Positions 47,701 to 60,303 of a DNA stretch of 64,000 nucleotides are shown here, piece after piece. This DNA comes from Iris pallida. Taxonomy: Eukaryota > Streptophyta > Magnoliopsida > Asparagales > Iridaceae. The DNA is taken from the NCBI GenBank assembly GCA_029216955.1, contig JANAVB010004077.1, positions 186,001 through 250,000 on the forward strand, in the 5' to 3' direction. The notes beneath the pieces were generated by a model that was not told the origin of the DNA, did no database searches, and worked only from the letters and a program-made list of their open reading frames with translations. The translations under genes and the position numbers were made by a program. Numbering within the stretch: position 1 is the first letter of the stretch; each line of letters starts with the position of its first letter.

Positions 47701-48757
47701 GATATGGAACTGGAGTATCATCCAGGCAAGGCAAACAGAGTGACAGATGCTCTGAGTAGGAGGCCTGAACCTTTCTTTTTGAACACGCCCAAGGAGATAT
47801 TGGATGATCTCAAAAAGATGGGGATTGAAGTAATATGCCAGTAGCAGATGGAATCTGAGAAAGTTTACAAGTACAATCATCTCTAGTAGAGAGAATTAAG
47901 GAGGCACAGAAGAAGGATGTGAAGTTGCAAAAACTATGGAATCAAAATGAAGCTGGGGTACAAACTGGATTGATGAAGCATTCTGATGGATCCTTGAGGT
48001 TCGGGAGTCGTTTGTGTATACCATTTGGAGAACTCCGGACTGAGCTAATGTCTGAAGCACATAGTTCTCAGTTCTCCATTCATCCTGGGAGTACAAAGAT
48101 GTACAAGGATCTGAGGCAAAAATTTTGGTGGCATGGAATGAAGCGGGAGATAGCTAAATTTGTCTTGAAATGCTTAGTATGCCAACAAGTAAAAGCTGAG
48201 CACCAACGGACTGCTGGACTACTGCAACCACTACCAGTACCTGAATGGAAGTGGGAGAATATTACAATAGATTTTGTATCAGGACTTCCAAGGACACAAA
48301 GAGGTAACAATGCTATCTGGGTGATAGTGGATAGACTTACAAAGTCTGCGAGATTTCTACTGTTTTGAGTCGGACAATCTACGGAGCATCTAGCAGAGAT
48401 ATACATGAAGGAAGTTTTTAGTCACTTTGGGGTGCCGGTAAGTATCGTCTCAGACAGGGATACTCGGTTCACCTCCAAATTTTAGAAAAGCTTGCAAGAC
48501 AATCTTGGCAGTCGCCTGAAGTTTAATTCACTATATCACCCACAGACTGATGGACAGTCAGAAATGATGATACAAAATTTAGAAGACATATTGAGAGCAT
48601 GCTCTCTAGATTTCAAGGGATCATGGGATGATTATCTGCATTTGATAGAATTCTCTTATAATAACAGTTATCAGGCCAGCATTAAAATGGCACCATTTGA
48701 AGCATTATATGGAAGGAAGTACAGGTCACCAATATGTTGGGGTGACGTCGGAGAACG
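44780..48757 (+). pseudogene. gag-pol of element L, part 1 (gag to integrase)
   Basis: The start ATG 44780 is preceded by an acceptor-like atttag. Gag runs in frame 2 to about 45049, then shifts (RITEGHEDHAKRYSV resumes). A CCHC knuckle, CSYCGKSGHTKNNC, lies near 45597; the second has lost a Cys (CMKYGSSKHQLNQC). Protease has VLFDSGATH. Reverse transcriptase and RNase H occupy the long frame 46432-47844 (FIDD active site; [10 protein letters not shown]). A second frameshift follows, then integrase 47919-48757 with HHCC, IDFVSGLP, SDRDTRF and [10 protein letters not shown]. Stops occur at 45463, in 45745-45850, and at 46291, 46400, 47842, 48366 and 48483. Element M then interrupts after GDVGER. 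Confidence 0.95.
48753..48757 (+). repeat. Left target site duplication of element M (gaacg)
   Basis: gaacg before TGTAACCCC, repeated at 60299-60303. Confidence 0.95.
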
Positions 48758-51700
48758 TGTAACCCCACTTTCTTATTTTTAGAGAATTAAAATATTTTTA
48801 ATAATAATAAGTTTAGTTTAAATGATAAATATTTTGAATTATATTTTTGGTGGGAAATTTGTTAGAGCAGGAATTATTTTAAAAACTTGAAAGTTTGTTG
48901 TAACAAACTTTGGGGCCCACCATATGATTTTCCTAACTGATTTTTAACCAGAGCTTTAAATAATGAAAAGGGGGAGGGGTAAGTGCAAAAGTGTCAATTG
49001 GTGGAGGGATTAAAATGCAAATGTTTGGTATTATATTAGTACAGTAGTGTGGAGTTAATTTACTCAGCTGCTGTTATTATTTTTCTTTTTCATTCCTCTT
49101 TCTCGGGAGCGGTCCCCAATTCTTCTCCGACGACCTATTCCCGCCGACGTTCGAGGAGGAGACGGCGGCGATGGCGACCACTTCGATGACGATGGTGACG
49201 ATAATGATATTTTCTTCCGACGACTAAGCCGCAGCAGCGTTACTCACTGGTGGTGAGTTTTTCGGCAACACGCGACCCTCTGGTGGCGGATTATCGGCAG
49301 AGCTCAAATCGAGGGAGCCAGGACGTCGACCGGTTTCCCTGACGGTGACGATTGAAGCTTCCCGGCGACATTCCTTGTGTGTTCGATTTTGTCACCAGCG
49401 ACTGTGGTGAGTTGTTGGGACTCTTCTAGAATCGGTTCAATTTCATTTAAAATTCTCAGATCTATGCTCTGTTCGTAATTTTGTCCAGAGGATTGATCGA
49501 CCTCAGCGATCTCATCCGCGTGATCCATTCCTCCGATCTAGACGATCGACAGTGACGTCGTTCCCTCTTAAGCGTAACCGCTGTTTAATCACAGTTGCCG
49601 ATACCGATTCCTGGTGAGTATCAAGTTCAGTTGTCGATTTATTGGTTAAATATTCTGTAGCCAGACTTGAGATCAATCCCTTGGTTTACTCATTTTATTA
49701 TCTGATTTTTGTGATCAATTCGTGTTCGGGGAACAGAATTTTTGAGATCGAACAAGTTTGAGGACCGTGTCCGAATTTAGAGCATCTTTGATTCTTTTCG
49801 ATTATAAGTATTATTTCTTATCCTGGTGAAACTCTGTTGGAGAATTCTATTGTTCTCTAATATTTACTATATTTTCATGTCCCTTTCTGTTTGATCTATG
49901 TCGCAGTGTTGAGTTAGCTTAGTTAGTTCGTGTCTGTGTCTATCATTGAGGGCGTGGCTACCCCTGGATTGTCTCTTACAACAGTTCAAATTGTTCAGGT
50001 AATTCTCCTCAAACTCTTTTACTCAGTATACTTTGGATGCTCGATTATAATTCAATGTGGCATGTGTTCCTTTCATGCATCGTAATCATTGGGCATACGT
50101 TCGAGTTTTCTTCTGGATGAAGGTCGGATCGTGTCCAGAGTTCGTGTTTTTGAGACTGTGTCGGGTTGTGTGGGACCATTTGTGTTGCAGTGGTGTAGCT
50201 GTGTCCAGGCAGAGATCATGTCCGAGACGTGTGTACGTGTCAGGGCTGGATTAACAAAGGGAGCAGGAGTCTTATTTTAATTTGGTAATTTTGAATGTAT
50301 ATTTCAGTATTGGGGTCGTATGCATGAGTATTGATCGGGCTGGGATTTGAACTTGGTTTGGCACGGGTGTGCAGCAACAAGAGTAGCAGAGAATGACCTA
50401 TTTTTGAATACAGACTAATTTTGTTGAGTTTTGCTAACTTTGGTTTTGCTGAGTTTGGATTACAAATTTATAGTGTACAAATGGTTTGACAAGTTTTCTT
50501 TATTCTGTTGTCTTATGAGCTATTACTTCTTTGCATCTTGAAGCTGGATAATTCTTTTAATCTTATGAATCTCTGGTTTTTGTAATAGTTATGATTTGAT
50601 AGGTTGGCATGTAGAGTAGTAGCTGGGTTGGATTGTAGGAAACCTGTGTAATAACACATTTTGAAAGAGGCTTGTGAATGGCTTGAGGGACTCATGTGTG
50701 CACCTGTTGACAATTTTGGGTGTGTTAGTTGTTGGAGTCGTAGGATTCAACCAAGTTTTGTTTGGGGTATTGTACTTGAGCTTGGCATGTTGGTGAGCTT
50801 GTCATGATACTGATGTGGGTAGCTTTGATGTGGACTTCAATGTGAGCATTAAGTGGCTTTGAAAGTTTACTAGTATTTAGCCAATTCCTTATTTTGTTTA
50901 TTAACATACAAATTCTAGGTCCTGGAGAACTATTGCAGTTTAATATAAATATTGGCCTAAAATAATAAATATGTTACTAATAGATATTAATTTTGCTAAA
51001 ATCTATAAACTATTTTACTATATAGATTCTAACTCTTTCTCCTATAATATTTTTTGATGAAGCATTAACTAAGTAAATTAAGTATAGTGATAGTCAAGAA
51101 ATGAATTGCTAGTATAAAATTAGAGCTTAACCAACTTGTACCCAATATATCAGGAGGACATCCAGTTCTATTCATTACCCGTACTTTTCCGGAGCAAGGC
51201 AAATACTTTTTTATGGTCTTGTATATTTACATTCTTGTACTTTTCTTGTGACACATTATGAAACGATATCCTGTACCCCTATACTCCTGTATTCCTGTTC
51301 TTGTACTTGTTAGTGTCGGGCGGGGAAATACACTAGCCATGTGACCAAACCTCGGTTACTATATTCATGTAGATAGCTTAGGCCTCGCATCGTGTACGCG
51401 GGCCCTAAGCCGTACCATATTCATGTACTCCTGTACATGCTCTTGTACTCACCCCAGCCGGTCACATGGACTAGTTGTATTTCGATATTGTGCACTTATC
51501 ATGTCTGGTACTTCAGGATTATAGTTTCATTCCTGTACATTTAATTTCCTGTACTTTATATTCCTGTACTGTACTTTCTGTACTTTATTCCTGTACTACT
51601 TTCCTGTACTTTCTAGTTCATTCCTGTATTTTATTTTTATGTACTCCTGTACTCAGTTTCATATCATGTTCTTGTTCATTACCTAGAACTGTACTTTGCT

Positions 51701-52080
51701 CCGCTCCTGACTAGGATATGTTACAGGTGAGTTGGAGGCTCTTTTCGACACATATTATGGCCGAGAGCCAGTAGATGTAGGAGAGCCAGCTGGAGTTTCT
51801 ATTGACTTAGAGGCTGCAGAAGCCTAGAGCTTTAGCTTAGCACTTTACATTTTCCTTGTATTTTAAGACTGGTAGACTTACTTTCATTGCTGGAATGTAA
51901 TAATTATGAGACTTGTACTTTACTCTGATTCTGGGATACGTTCATAGATGCTGTGATTTGTACTTGTCTTGATTACCTGGTTAGATTTCTCTAGATTGGT
52001 ACAGCTTACTTTATCGTGTCCAATGATGAAGGCTGGGCGTGTCCGACTCGTGTTCGATTATTCGGGAGCGGGTCGTGACA
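48758..52080 (+). repeat. 5' LTR of element M
   Basis: 3323 bp, TGTAACCCC...GTCGTGACA. A tttaaataat TATA candidate lies at 48955-48964. A GC-rich leader (49100-49560), AT-rich middle, pyrimidine-rich ttcctgtactt repeats (51250-51660) and a candidate splice donor ACAG|GTGAGT at 51727 follow. It differs from the 3' LTR by roughly 5 percent in the stretches I compared. Confidence 0.95.
51240..51660 (+). repeat. cctgtact-rich array in LTR of M
   Basis: Around 20 irregular copies of (tt)cctgtac(tt). The same is found at 59420-59880 in the 3' LTR, with different copy details. Frames through it (rich in Leu/Phe/Cys/Ser) are translations of the repeat. Confidence 0.8.
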
Positions 52081-52282
52081 TATTTTTAGTGGTGGACAAT
52101 GCATGTCTATCTGAATAGTACCTAGGTATTGGTGTACTATTGGGGGACTTGATTAAACTAGAAAAATTTGAATCACAGTATAGGAAATCCGGTACATTGG
52201 GTATATATGGATATTATATAAACATTTATATTTTTTTAGTAGGTTAGGTTTTTATCAATCACAAAATTTTCTTTTGTTGCAG
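51727..52282 (+). other. Predicted leader intron of element M
   Basis: Donor ACAG|GTGAGT in the LTR and acceptor ttcttttgttgcAG ending exactly at the base before the gag ATG (52283). Splicing would remove the LTR end and primer site and shorten the leader. It parallels the LTR-to-gag introns proposed for D and I, except that here the start codon is in exon 2. Confidence 0.45.
52090..52108 (+). other. Primer-binding site of M, tRNA-Ile-like variant
   Basis: TGGTGGACAATGCATGTCT starts nine bases after the LTR end. It differs at three positions from the D/I site but keeps TGGTGG and the ATGCA core. Confidence 0.6.
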
Positions 52283-55200
52283 ATGGTTGCTACGAGGAAG
52301 ACCGCTGATCAGTCGGGAGTTGCAGGCAGCTCGGATCAGCCTGCACCAGATGCTCCAGTAGATCAGCTTTCGCCACCGCCTCCGATCTTTCCGTCGCTGC
52401 CCCCGAGGATGACTTTTGACGGCGCTCAGGTGATGGCTATGTTCTAGCAGTTTATGGAGGCCCAGAACCACCAGGCAGCGCAGTTTCGGGTGACAGTCGT
52501 TGATGCGCTCAGGACCAGAGAGCCGGCAGCACCAGCTCCAGCAGCACCAACAACATCGAGACCAGGGACGGCCAGAGACTACCAGAACCTCTGCCCTATG
52601 GACTTTTGGGGCAACGAGGGGATCGTTTATACGGACGAGTGGCTGGAGAATGCGAAGAGGACCTTGAAGATTGTACGGATCCCGGATGACCTGAAGGTGG
52701 AGGTGGCGAACATGAGACTCTTTGATTTGGCCAGAGCTTGGTACCGGGAGGAGCCCCAGTTAGCGGAGCACCAGGTTTCTTGGACAGATTTTAAAATGCT
52801 GTTCAAGAAGAAGTTTTTCCCAGATGTAGAGCGGGATGAGCTGAGGATGCAGTTTGAGACATTACAGCAGGGGACTATGACGGTTGCGGAGTACACTTCA
52901 GAGTTTACTAGACTCAACAGGTTCGCGGAGAACCTAGTCAGAGCACCGGAGGACAGAGATTGGAGATTCAAGAAGGGTCTCACAAGGGAGCTGCGATATG
53001 CGGTGGTGATTAGTCAGGCGACGACATATGCGAGCATCCTCAAGATTGCTCAGGCTGTAGAGAAGGAGGCAGATCCAAAGCTGAGGAGGGACCGGGATAT
53101 GGGCAGCAGCAGTTTCCATGCACCAGCGAAGTGGGTCCAGACTCAGATTCAGACGAGGCCACAGCAGCCGGCACCGCAGCATCACCATCCAGCCAGAGCG
53201 CCTGTACATCAGCATCAGAGATAGCAGCAGCCAGCTATTTACGCTTTCTGTTACCGGTCGGGACACCGCTTCGACGAGTGCCGCAGGAGGCTCAGGCTCT
53301 GTTTATTCTGCGGATCAGACGTACACCAGATAAGGGACTACCCACAAGCTACAGATCGACTGATAGGGGGACCTAGAGGAGCTGGAGGACTACCACCTGC
53401 ACCACCTAGAGCTCTATCAACTGCACCACAAAGGGTTCAGGCCTTGCCTACTCAGCAGCAGCATTTTGCACAGCACCAGCAGCAGAGGGGGCCACCACAG
53501 CAGGGACGTGCTTAGGTCATGGCTGTAGTTGAGAAGGATAAGGCAGTGCCGGATGTGATCACAGGTTCTATACTTTTACATTCTTTTTCTGCCATTGCAT
53601 TATTTGATTCTGGAGCCACACATTGCTTTGTATCATATGAGTTTCTACATAGACACGGCTTCACACCCAAGCCTACTAGGAGGAACTGTCGAATCATAAC
53701 AGGAGATGGGGTAGTGCCAGTGAGTGAGATGATAGATTGCCCTATCACTATAGCTGGGAAGGAGCTTAGGGCTCGACTTCTAGTGATGCCATTGCCCTGA
53801 TTTGATAAAGTCCTCGGCGTCGACTGGATGAGCGAGCAGATTACCATAATAAACTGCCATAAAGGGAAGGTAATTTTCAGCCCGCCTGGAGTTCTACTGT
53901 TCGAGATCAGCAGACGAGTTACAAAGAGGCCAGAGGGAGTCTATTTCGGAGCAGTTGCAGAAGACCAAGAATTGTCGCATCCGTTGATTGTGGAGTTTCT
54001 CGAAGTCTTCCCCGAGGAGTTGCCAGGATTGCCGTCAGATCGAGATGTGGAGTTCAGCATCGACCTAGTGCCCGGATCAGCGCCGAAGTCCTAGTATTGC
54101 TACAAGATCAACCCGAAGGAAATTGTAGAGTTGAAGGCTCAGATTGATGAGTTGGAGGGCAAGGGTTTTATTCGGTCCAGTGCTTCACCCTGGGGAGCAC
54201 CGGTACTCTTCGTGCCCAAGAAGGATGGGACGGTGAAGATGTGTATTGATTACCGTGCACTCAATAACATCACCATCAATAATAAATACCCTTTGCCACG
54301 GATTGATGAGTTGTTTGACTAGCTTAGTGGAGCGAAGGTCTTTTCTAAGATTGACCTTCGGTCAGGATATCATCAGATGAAGGTTCGGGAGCAGGATATT
54401 CCGAAGACAGCTTTCAATACCCGTTACGACCAGTATGAGTTCTTGGTGATGCCGTTCGGACTAACCAATGCCCCAGCAGTGTTTATGAACTTGATGAATA
54501 AAGTTTTTCACAAGTATCTGGACAAGTTTGTCGTAGTCTTCATTGATGACATTCTAATATATTCGAAGACCGAGGAGGAGCATGTGGAGCACCTACGGAT
54601 TGTGTTAGAGATTCTACGGAAGGAGAAGCTGTACGGGAAACTCTCAAAGTGTGAGTTTTTCTTAGACATAGTGGAGTTTCTAGGGCATGTGGTGACTGGA
54701 GAGGGGATTTCTATGGATCCCAAAAAGATTGAAGCTGTGGAAGCATGGGCACCTCCCAAGTCAGTAGCAGAGATTCGTAGTTTCCTGGGTCTAGCAGGAT
54801 ACTACAAGAAGTTTGTGAAAGATTTTGCCAAGATCGCAGAGCCGATAACCAAGCTTATACGGAAGGACGAGGAGTTCATCTGGAGCGACGCCTTCCAGTC
54901 AGCATTTGAAGAATTAAAGCGAAGACTCACGACAGCACCAGTTATATCTTTGCCATCTGGATCGGGAGTATTCGTTATCTACAACAATGCTTCAGAAAAA
55001 GGCTTAGGATGTGTGCTTGAGCAGAACAAGAGGGTTATTGCTTATGCTTCTAAACAGTTGAGGCCTCATGATAAGAATTACCCTACACATGACTTAGAGC
55101 TTGCAATAGTCATTTTTGCCGTGAAACTGTAGAAGTACTATTTGTACGGGGAGAGAGTGGACATCTTCATGGATCATAAAAGCCTGAAGTATGTTTTCAC

Positions 55201-56860
55201 TCAGAAGGAGCTGAATATGAGACAATGCAGATGGCTAGAACTCATGAAGGATTTCGACATCAATCTGCAGTATCACCCTGGAAAGGCGAATGTGGTAGCA
55301 GATGCCCTTAGTCGATATCCTGTTGCTATATTTTTCACTATGGACCGGCATCTTCTAGAGGATCTCGAGAGTCTGGGAATCGAGATTGTTCTATCAGGAG
55401 TAGGAGGACAGCTGATGCACATGTAGATACAGTTAGGATTGTTAGAGAAGATAAAGGAGGCCCAGTTTTTAGATGAGGGGCTCCGATGTCTCAGAGGCCA
55501 GGCAGAGGCAGGATTGCTCGATGACTTCACTATTGTAGAGGATGGATCCCTGAGGCACGGGAACCAGTTGTGTGTACCCAAGGATCTGCAAAAGGAAGTG
55601 ATGTAGGAGGCCCACCAGTCACAGTATTCTATTCATCCTGGGTCTACCAAGATGTACAAGGATCTGCGAGAGTATATTTGGTGGTACGGGATGAAGAAAG
55701 AGGTTGCCGGATTCGTTTTCAGATGCCTTGTATGCCAGCAAGTCAAGGCGGAGTGCTAGAGACCAGTAGGATTACTCCAGCCTTTACCTATTCCGGAATG
55801 GAAGTGGAAGCATATCACTATGGACTTCATCTCTGGTTTATCGCGTACGCCCAGTAGCAAGGACGTTATTTGGGTGATCGTGGACAGACTGACGAAGTCT
55901 GCTCATTTTATTCCGTTTAAGGTTGGACTGTCGACCGAGAAGCTTGTATACCTCCACATGCGACAGATTGTACAGATTCACAGGGTGCCGGTGAGCATTA
56001 TTTCAGACAGGGATAGCCGCTTCACATCACACTTCTGGAGGAGTCTATAGCTGAGCTTAGGGTCGCAGTTGAAGTTCAGCATCGCCTATCATCCACAGAC
56101 GGACGGGCAGTCCGAGAGGACCACTCAAACACTGGAGGACATGCTGCAGGTTTACGCACTTGATTTCGACAGTTCGTGGGAGGATCATTTGCATCTGGTG
56201 GAGTTTTCTTATAACAACAGTTATCAGGCTAGCATTGAGATAACCCCATTTGAGGTACTGTATGGACGGAGATGTCGTATGCCTTTATCTTGGGACGGTA
56301 TTGGCGAGAGAGCTTTGCTTGGGCCAGAGATGGTGGTAGACTCAGCTGAGAAAGTCAGACTGATCAGGGAGCGTCTCAGAGTTGCACAGGATCGGCAGAA
56401 GCACTGGGCGGACAACAGCAGACGGCCACTAGAGTTTGCGGTTGGAGATAGAGTGTTCCTGAAGATCTCGCTAACTAGGGACATCATTCGCTTTGGCAGA
56501 GGCGAGAAGCTCAGTCCGAGATTTATCGGGCCTTTCGACGTGACTGCACGGATTGGCGAGGTGGCATATCGACTAGCGCTTCCAGCTAGCTTGGAGGAAG
56601 TACACGATGTTTTCCACGTGTCCCAGCTTCGACGCTACATTCCAGATTCGAGCCATGAGGTGGACTATTCAGAGCTAGAGGTGGGTCCGAGCTTGACCTA
56701 CGAGGAGCAGCCAGTGGAGATCCTTGATCGTAGGAAGAAGCGCATGCGGAACCAGACTATTCCATTTATCCGCGTCATATGGAGACACCACTCTCCGGAA
56801 GAGTCCATATGGGAGCATGAAGATGAGATACGAGAGCGTTATCCTAGCTTGTTTGTTTGA
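52283..56860 (+). pseudogene. gag-pol of element M with eleven in-frame stops
   Basis: A single frame runs from ATG 52283 (MVATRKTADQSG) to TGA 56858. Stops fall at 52445, 53222, 53513, 53798 (TGA), 54092, 54320, 55130, 55424, 55604, 55757 and 56048; all but 53798 are TAG. Gag core DEWLENAKRTLKIVRI is followed by degenerate zinc knuckles (about 53245-53340; the second has lost its last Cys). Protease has LFDSGATHCF. Reverse transcriptase shows VFIDD near 54547. RNase H has [11 protein letters not shown], where the first catalytic Asp is replaced by Asn. Integrase shows [11 protein letters not shown] and QSERTTQTLEDM. The chromodomain ends in EIRERYPSLFV. It is dead, but otherwise full length. 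Confidence 0.95.
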
Positions 56861-56981
56861 TTGTATTCTTGTGTTCAAAAATTCTATTTTCAATAAATGA
56901 CTTGTGTTTGAATCTTTTTTTGTGATTTTGAGACCTATTTTGTGGTTTAAATTTCGAGGATAAAATTTTTCAAGGGAGAGA

Positions 56982-56995
56982 GATTTATAACCCCA
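56982..56995 (+). other. Polypurine tract of element M
   Basis: aagggagagagatt before the 3' LTR, which starts TATAACCCC where the 5' LTR has TGTAACCCC. Confidence 0.8.
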
Positions 56996-59900
56996 CTTTC
57001 CTATTTTTAGAGAATTAAAATATTTTTAATAATAATAAGTTTAGTTTAAATGATAAATATTTTGAATTATATTTTTGGAGGGAAATTTGTTAGAGCAGGA
57101 ATTATTTTAAAAACTTGAAACTTTGTTGTAACAAACTTTGGGGCCCGCCATGTGATTTTCCTAACCGATTTTTAACCAGAGCTTTAAATAATGAAAAGGA
57201 GGAGGGGGTAAGTGCAAAAGTGTTAATTGGTGGAGGGATTAAAATGCAAATGTTTGGGATTATATTCGTACAGTAGTGTGGAGTTAGTTCACTCAGCTGC
57301 TGTTATTATTTTTCCGTTTCATTCCTCTCTCTCGGGAGCGGTCCCCAATTCTTCTCCGATGACCTATTCCCGTTGGCGTTCGAGGAGGAGACGGCGGCGA
57401 TGGCGACCACTCCGGCGACGATGGCGACGATGATGATGTTTTCTTCCGGCGACTAAGCCACAACAGTACTACTCACTGGCGGTGAGTTTCTCGGCAACAC
57501 GCGACCCTCTGGTGGCAGATCATTGACCGAGCTCAGATCGAGGAAGCCAGGACGTCGACCGGTTTCTCTGATGGCGATGATTGAAGCTTCCCGGCGACAT
57601 TCCTTGTGTGTTCGATTTTGTCACTAGCGGCTGTGGTGAGTTATTGGGACTCTTTTAGAATCGATTCAATTTTATTTAAAATTCTCAGATCTATGCTCTG
57701 TTCGTATTTTTGTCCAGAGGATTGATCGACCTCGGCGATCTCATCTGCATGATCCATTCCTCCGATCTAGACGATCGACAGTGACGTCGTTCCCTCTTGA
57801 GCGTAACTGCTGTTTAATCAAAGTTGTCGATACCGATTCCTGGTGAGTATCAAGTTCAGTTGTCGATTTATTGGTTGAATATTCTGTAGCCAGACTTGAG
57901 ATCAATCCCTTGGTTTACTCATGTTATTATCTGATTTTGTGATCAATTCGTGTTCGGAGAACAGAATTTTTGAGATCGGACAAGTTCGAGGACCGTGTTA
58001 GAATTTAGAGTATCTTCGATTTTTTTGATTGTAAGTATTATTTCTTATCCTGGTGAAACTCTGTTGGAGAATTCGATTGTTCTCTAAAATTTACTATATC
58101 TCCATGTCACTTTCTGTTTGATCTGTGTCGCAGTGTTGAGTTAGCTCAGTTAGTTCATGTCTGTGTCTATCATTGAGGGCGTGGCTACCCCTGGATTGTC
58201 TCTTACAACGGTTCAAATTATTCAGGTAATTCTCCTCAGACTCTTTTACTCAGTATACTTTGGATGCTCGATTATAATTCTATATGGCGTGTGTTCCTTT
58301 CATGCATCATAATTATTGGGCATACGTTCGAGTTTTCTTCTGGATGAAGGTCGAATCGTGTCCAGAGTTCGTGTTCTCGAGACTGTGTCGGGTTGTGTGG
58401 GACCATTTGTGTTGCAGTGGTGTAGCTGTGTCCTGGCAGAGATCGTGTCCGGGACGTGTGTACGTGTCAGGGCCGGATTAACAAAGGGAGCAAGAGTCTT
58501 ATTTTAATTTGGTAATATTGAATGTATATTTCAGTATTGGGGTCGTATGCATGAGTATTGATCGGGCTGGGATTTGAACTTGGTTTGGCACGGGTGTGCA
58601 GCAACAAGAGTAGCAGAGAGTGACCTATTTTTGAATACAGACTTATTTTGTTGAGGTTGGATTACAAATTTATAGTGTGCAAATGGTTTGATAAGTTTTC
58701 TTTATTCTGTTGTCTTCTGAGCTGTTACGTCTTTGCATCTTGAAGCTGGATAATCCTTTTAATCTTATGAATCTCTAGTTTTAGTAATAGTTATGAGTTG
58801 ATTAGATGGCATGTAGAATAGTAGCTGGGTTGGATTGTGGGGAACCTGTGTAATAACACATATTGAAAGATGCTTGTGAATGGCTTGAGGGACTCATGTG
58901 TGCACCTGTTGACAATTTTGGGTGTGTTAGTTGTTGGAGTTGTAGGATTCAACCATGTTTTGTTTGGGGTATTGTACTTGAGCTTGGCATGTTGGTGAGC
59001 TTGTCAGGATACTGATGTGGGTAGCTTTGATGTGGACTTCAATGTGAGCATTAAGTGGCTTTGAAAGTTTACTAGTATTGAGCCAATTCCTTATTTTGTT
59101 TATTAACATACAAATTCTAGGTCCTGGAGAAATATTACAGTTTAATATAAATATTGGCCTAAAATAATAAATATGTTACTAATAGATATTCATTTTACTA
59201 AATTCTATAAACTATTTTACTATATAGATTCTAACTCTTTCTCATATAATGTTTTTTGATGAAGCTTAACTAAGTAAATTAAGTATAGTGATAGTCAAGA
59301 AATGAATTGCTAGTATAAATATTAGAGCTTAACCAACTTGTACCCAATATAACAGGAGGACATCCAGCTCCATTCATTACCCGTACTTTTTCAGAGCAAG
59401 ACAAGTACTTTTCTACGGTCTTGTACATTTATATTCTTATACTTTTTTTGTGACACATCATGACACGATATCCTGTACCCCTGTACTCCTGTATTCCTGT
59501 TCTTGTACTTGTTAGTGTCGGGCGGGAAAATACACTAGCCATGTGACCAAACCCCGGTTACTATATTCATGTAGATAGCTTAGGCCTCGCATCGTGTACG
59601 CGGACCCTAAGCCGTACCATATTCATGTACTCCTGTACATGCTCTTGTACTCACCCCAGCCGGTCATATGGACTAGTTGTATTTCGATATTGTGCACTTA
59701 TCATGTCTGGTACTTCAGGATTATTGTTTCTTTCCTGTACATTACATTTCCTGTACTTTACATTTCCTGTGCTATATATTCCTGTAATGTACTTCATGTA
59801 CTTTATTCCTGTACTACTTTCCTGTGCTTTCCACTTCATTCCTGTATTTCATTTTTATGTACTCCTGTACTCAGTTTTATATCATGTTCTTGTTCATTAC

Positions 59901-60298
59901 CTAGAACTGTACTTTGCTCCTCTCCTGACTAGGATATGTTGCAGGTGAGTTGGAGGCTCTTTGTGACACATATTATGGCCGAGAGCCAGTAGATGCAGGA
60001 GAGCCAGCTGGAGTTGCTCTTGACTTAGAGGCTGTAGAAGCCTAGAGCTTTACCTTACAACTTTACATTTTCCTTGTATTTTGAGACTAGTAGGCTTACT
60101 TTCATTGCTGGAATGTAATAATTCTGAGACTTGTACTTTACTCTGATTCTGGGATACGTTTATAGATGCTGTGATTTGTACTTGTCTTGATTATCTGGTT
60201 AGATTTTCCTAGATTGGTACAACTTACTTTATTGTGTCCAACGATGAAGGCTGGGCGTGTCCGACTCGTGTTCGATTATTCGGGAGCGGGTCGTGACA
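56996..60298 (+). repeat. 3' LTR of element M
   Basis: 3303 bp ending GTCGTGACA. Its terminal TG has become TA. It has the same layout as the 5' LTR, including the cctgtact array (59420-59880) and ACAG-like/GCAG|GTGAGT donor at 59945. Confidence 0.95.
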
Positions 60299-60303
60299 GA
60301 ACG
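60299..60303 (+). repeat. Right target site duplication of element M (gaacg)
   Basis: gaacg after GTGACA, equal to 48753-48757. The integrase frame of L resumes here with QLLGPELV. Confidence 0.95.

Larger units (their letters stand above)
48758..60298 (+). mobile_element. Element M: Tekay-like Ty3/Gypsy retrotransposon, 11.5 kb, decayed
   Basis: It has perfect gaacg duplications, LTRs 48758-52080 and 56996-60298, a variant tRNA-Ile-type primer site, a gag-pol remnant 52283-56860 and a polypurine tract at 56982-56995. It is a different family from D/I and from L by LTR sequence. It is inserted into the integrase gene of L in the same orientation. Eleven in-frame stops but no frameshift. Confidence 0.95.

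Noticed and set aside
59944..60045. Short open frame GELEAL.DTYYGREPV near the end of both LTRs of M (also 51726-51827), which looks protein-like.
   Set aside because: It begins at the candidate splice donor, has no start codon in frame and no known match; substitutions between the LTRs change residues freely. Kept only as part of the predicted leader intron.
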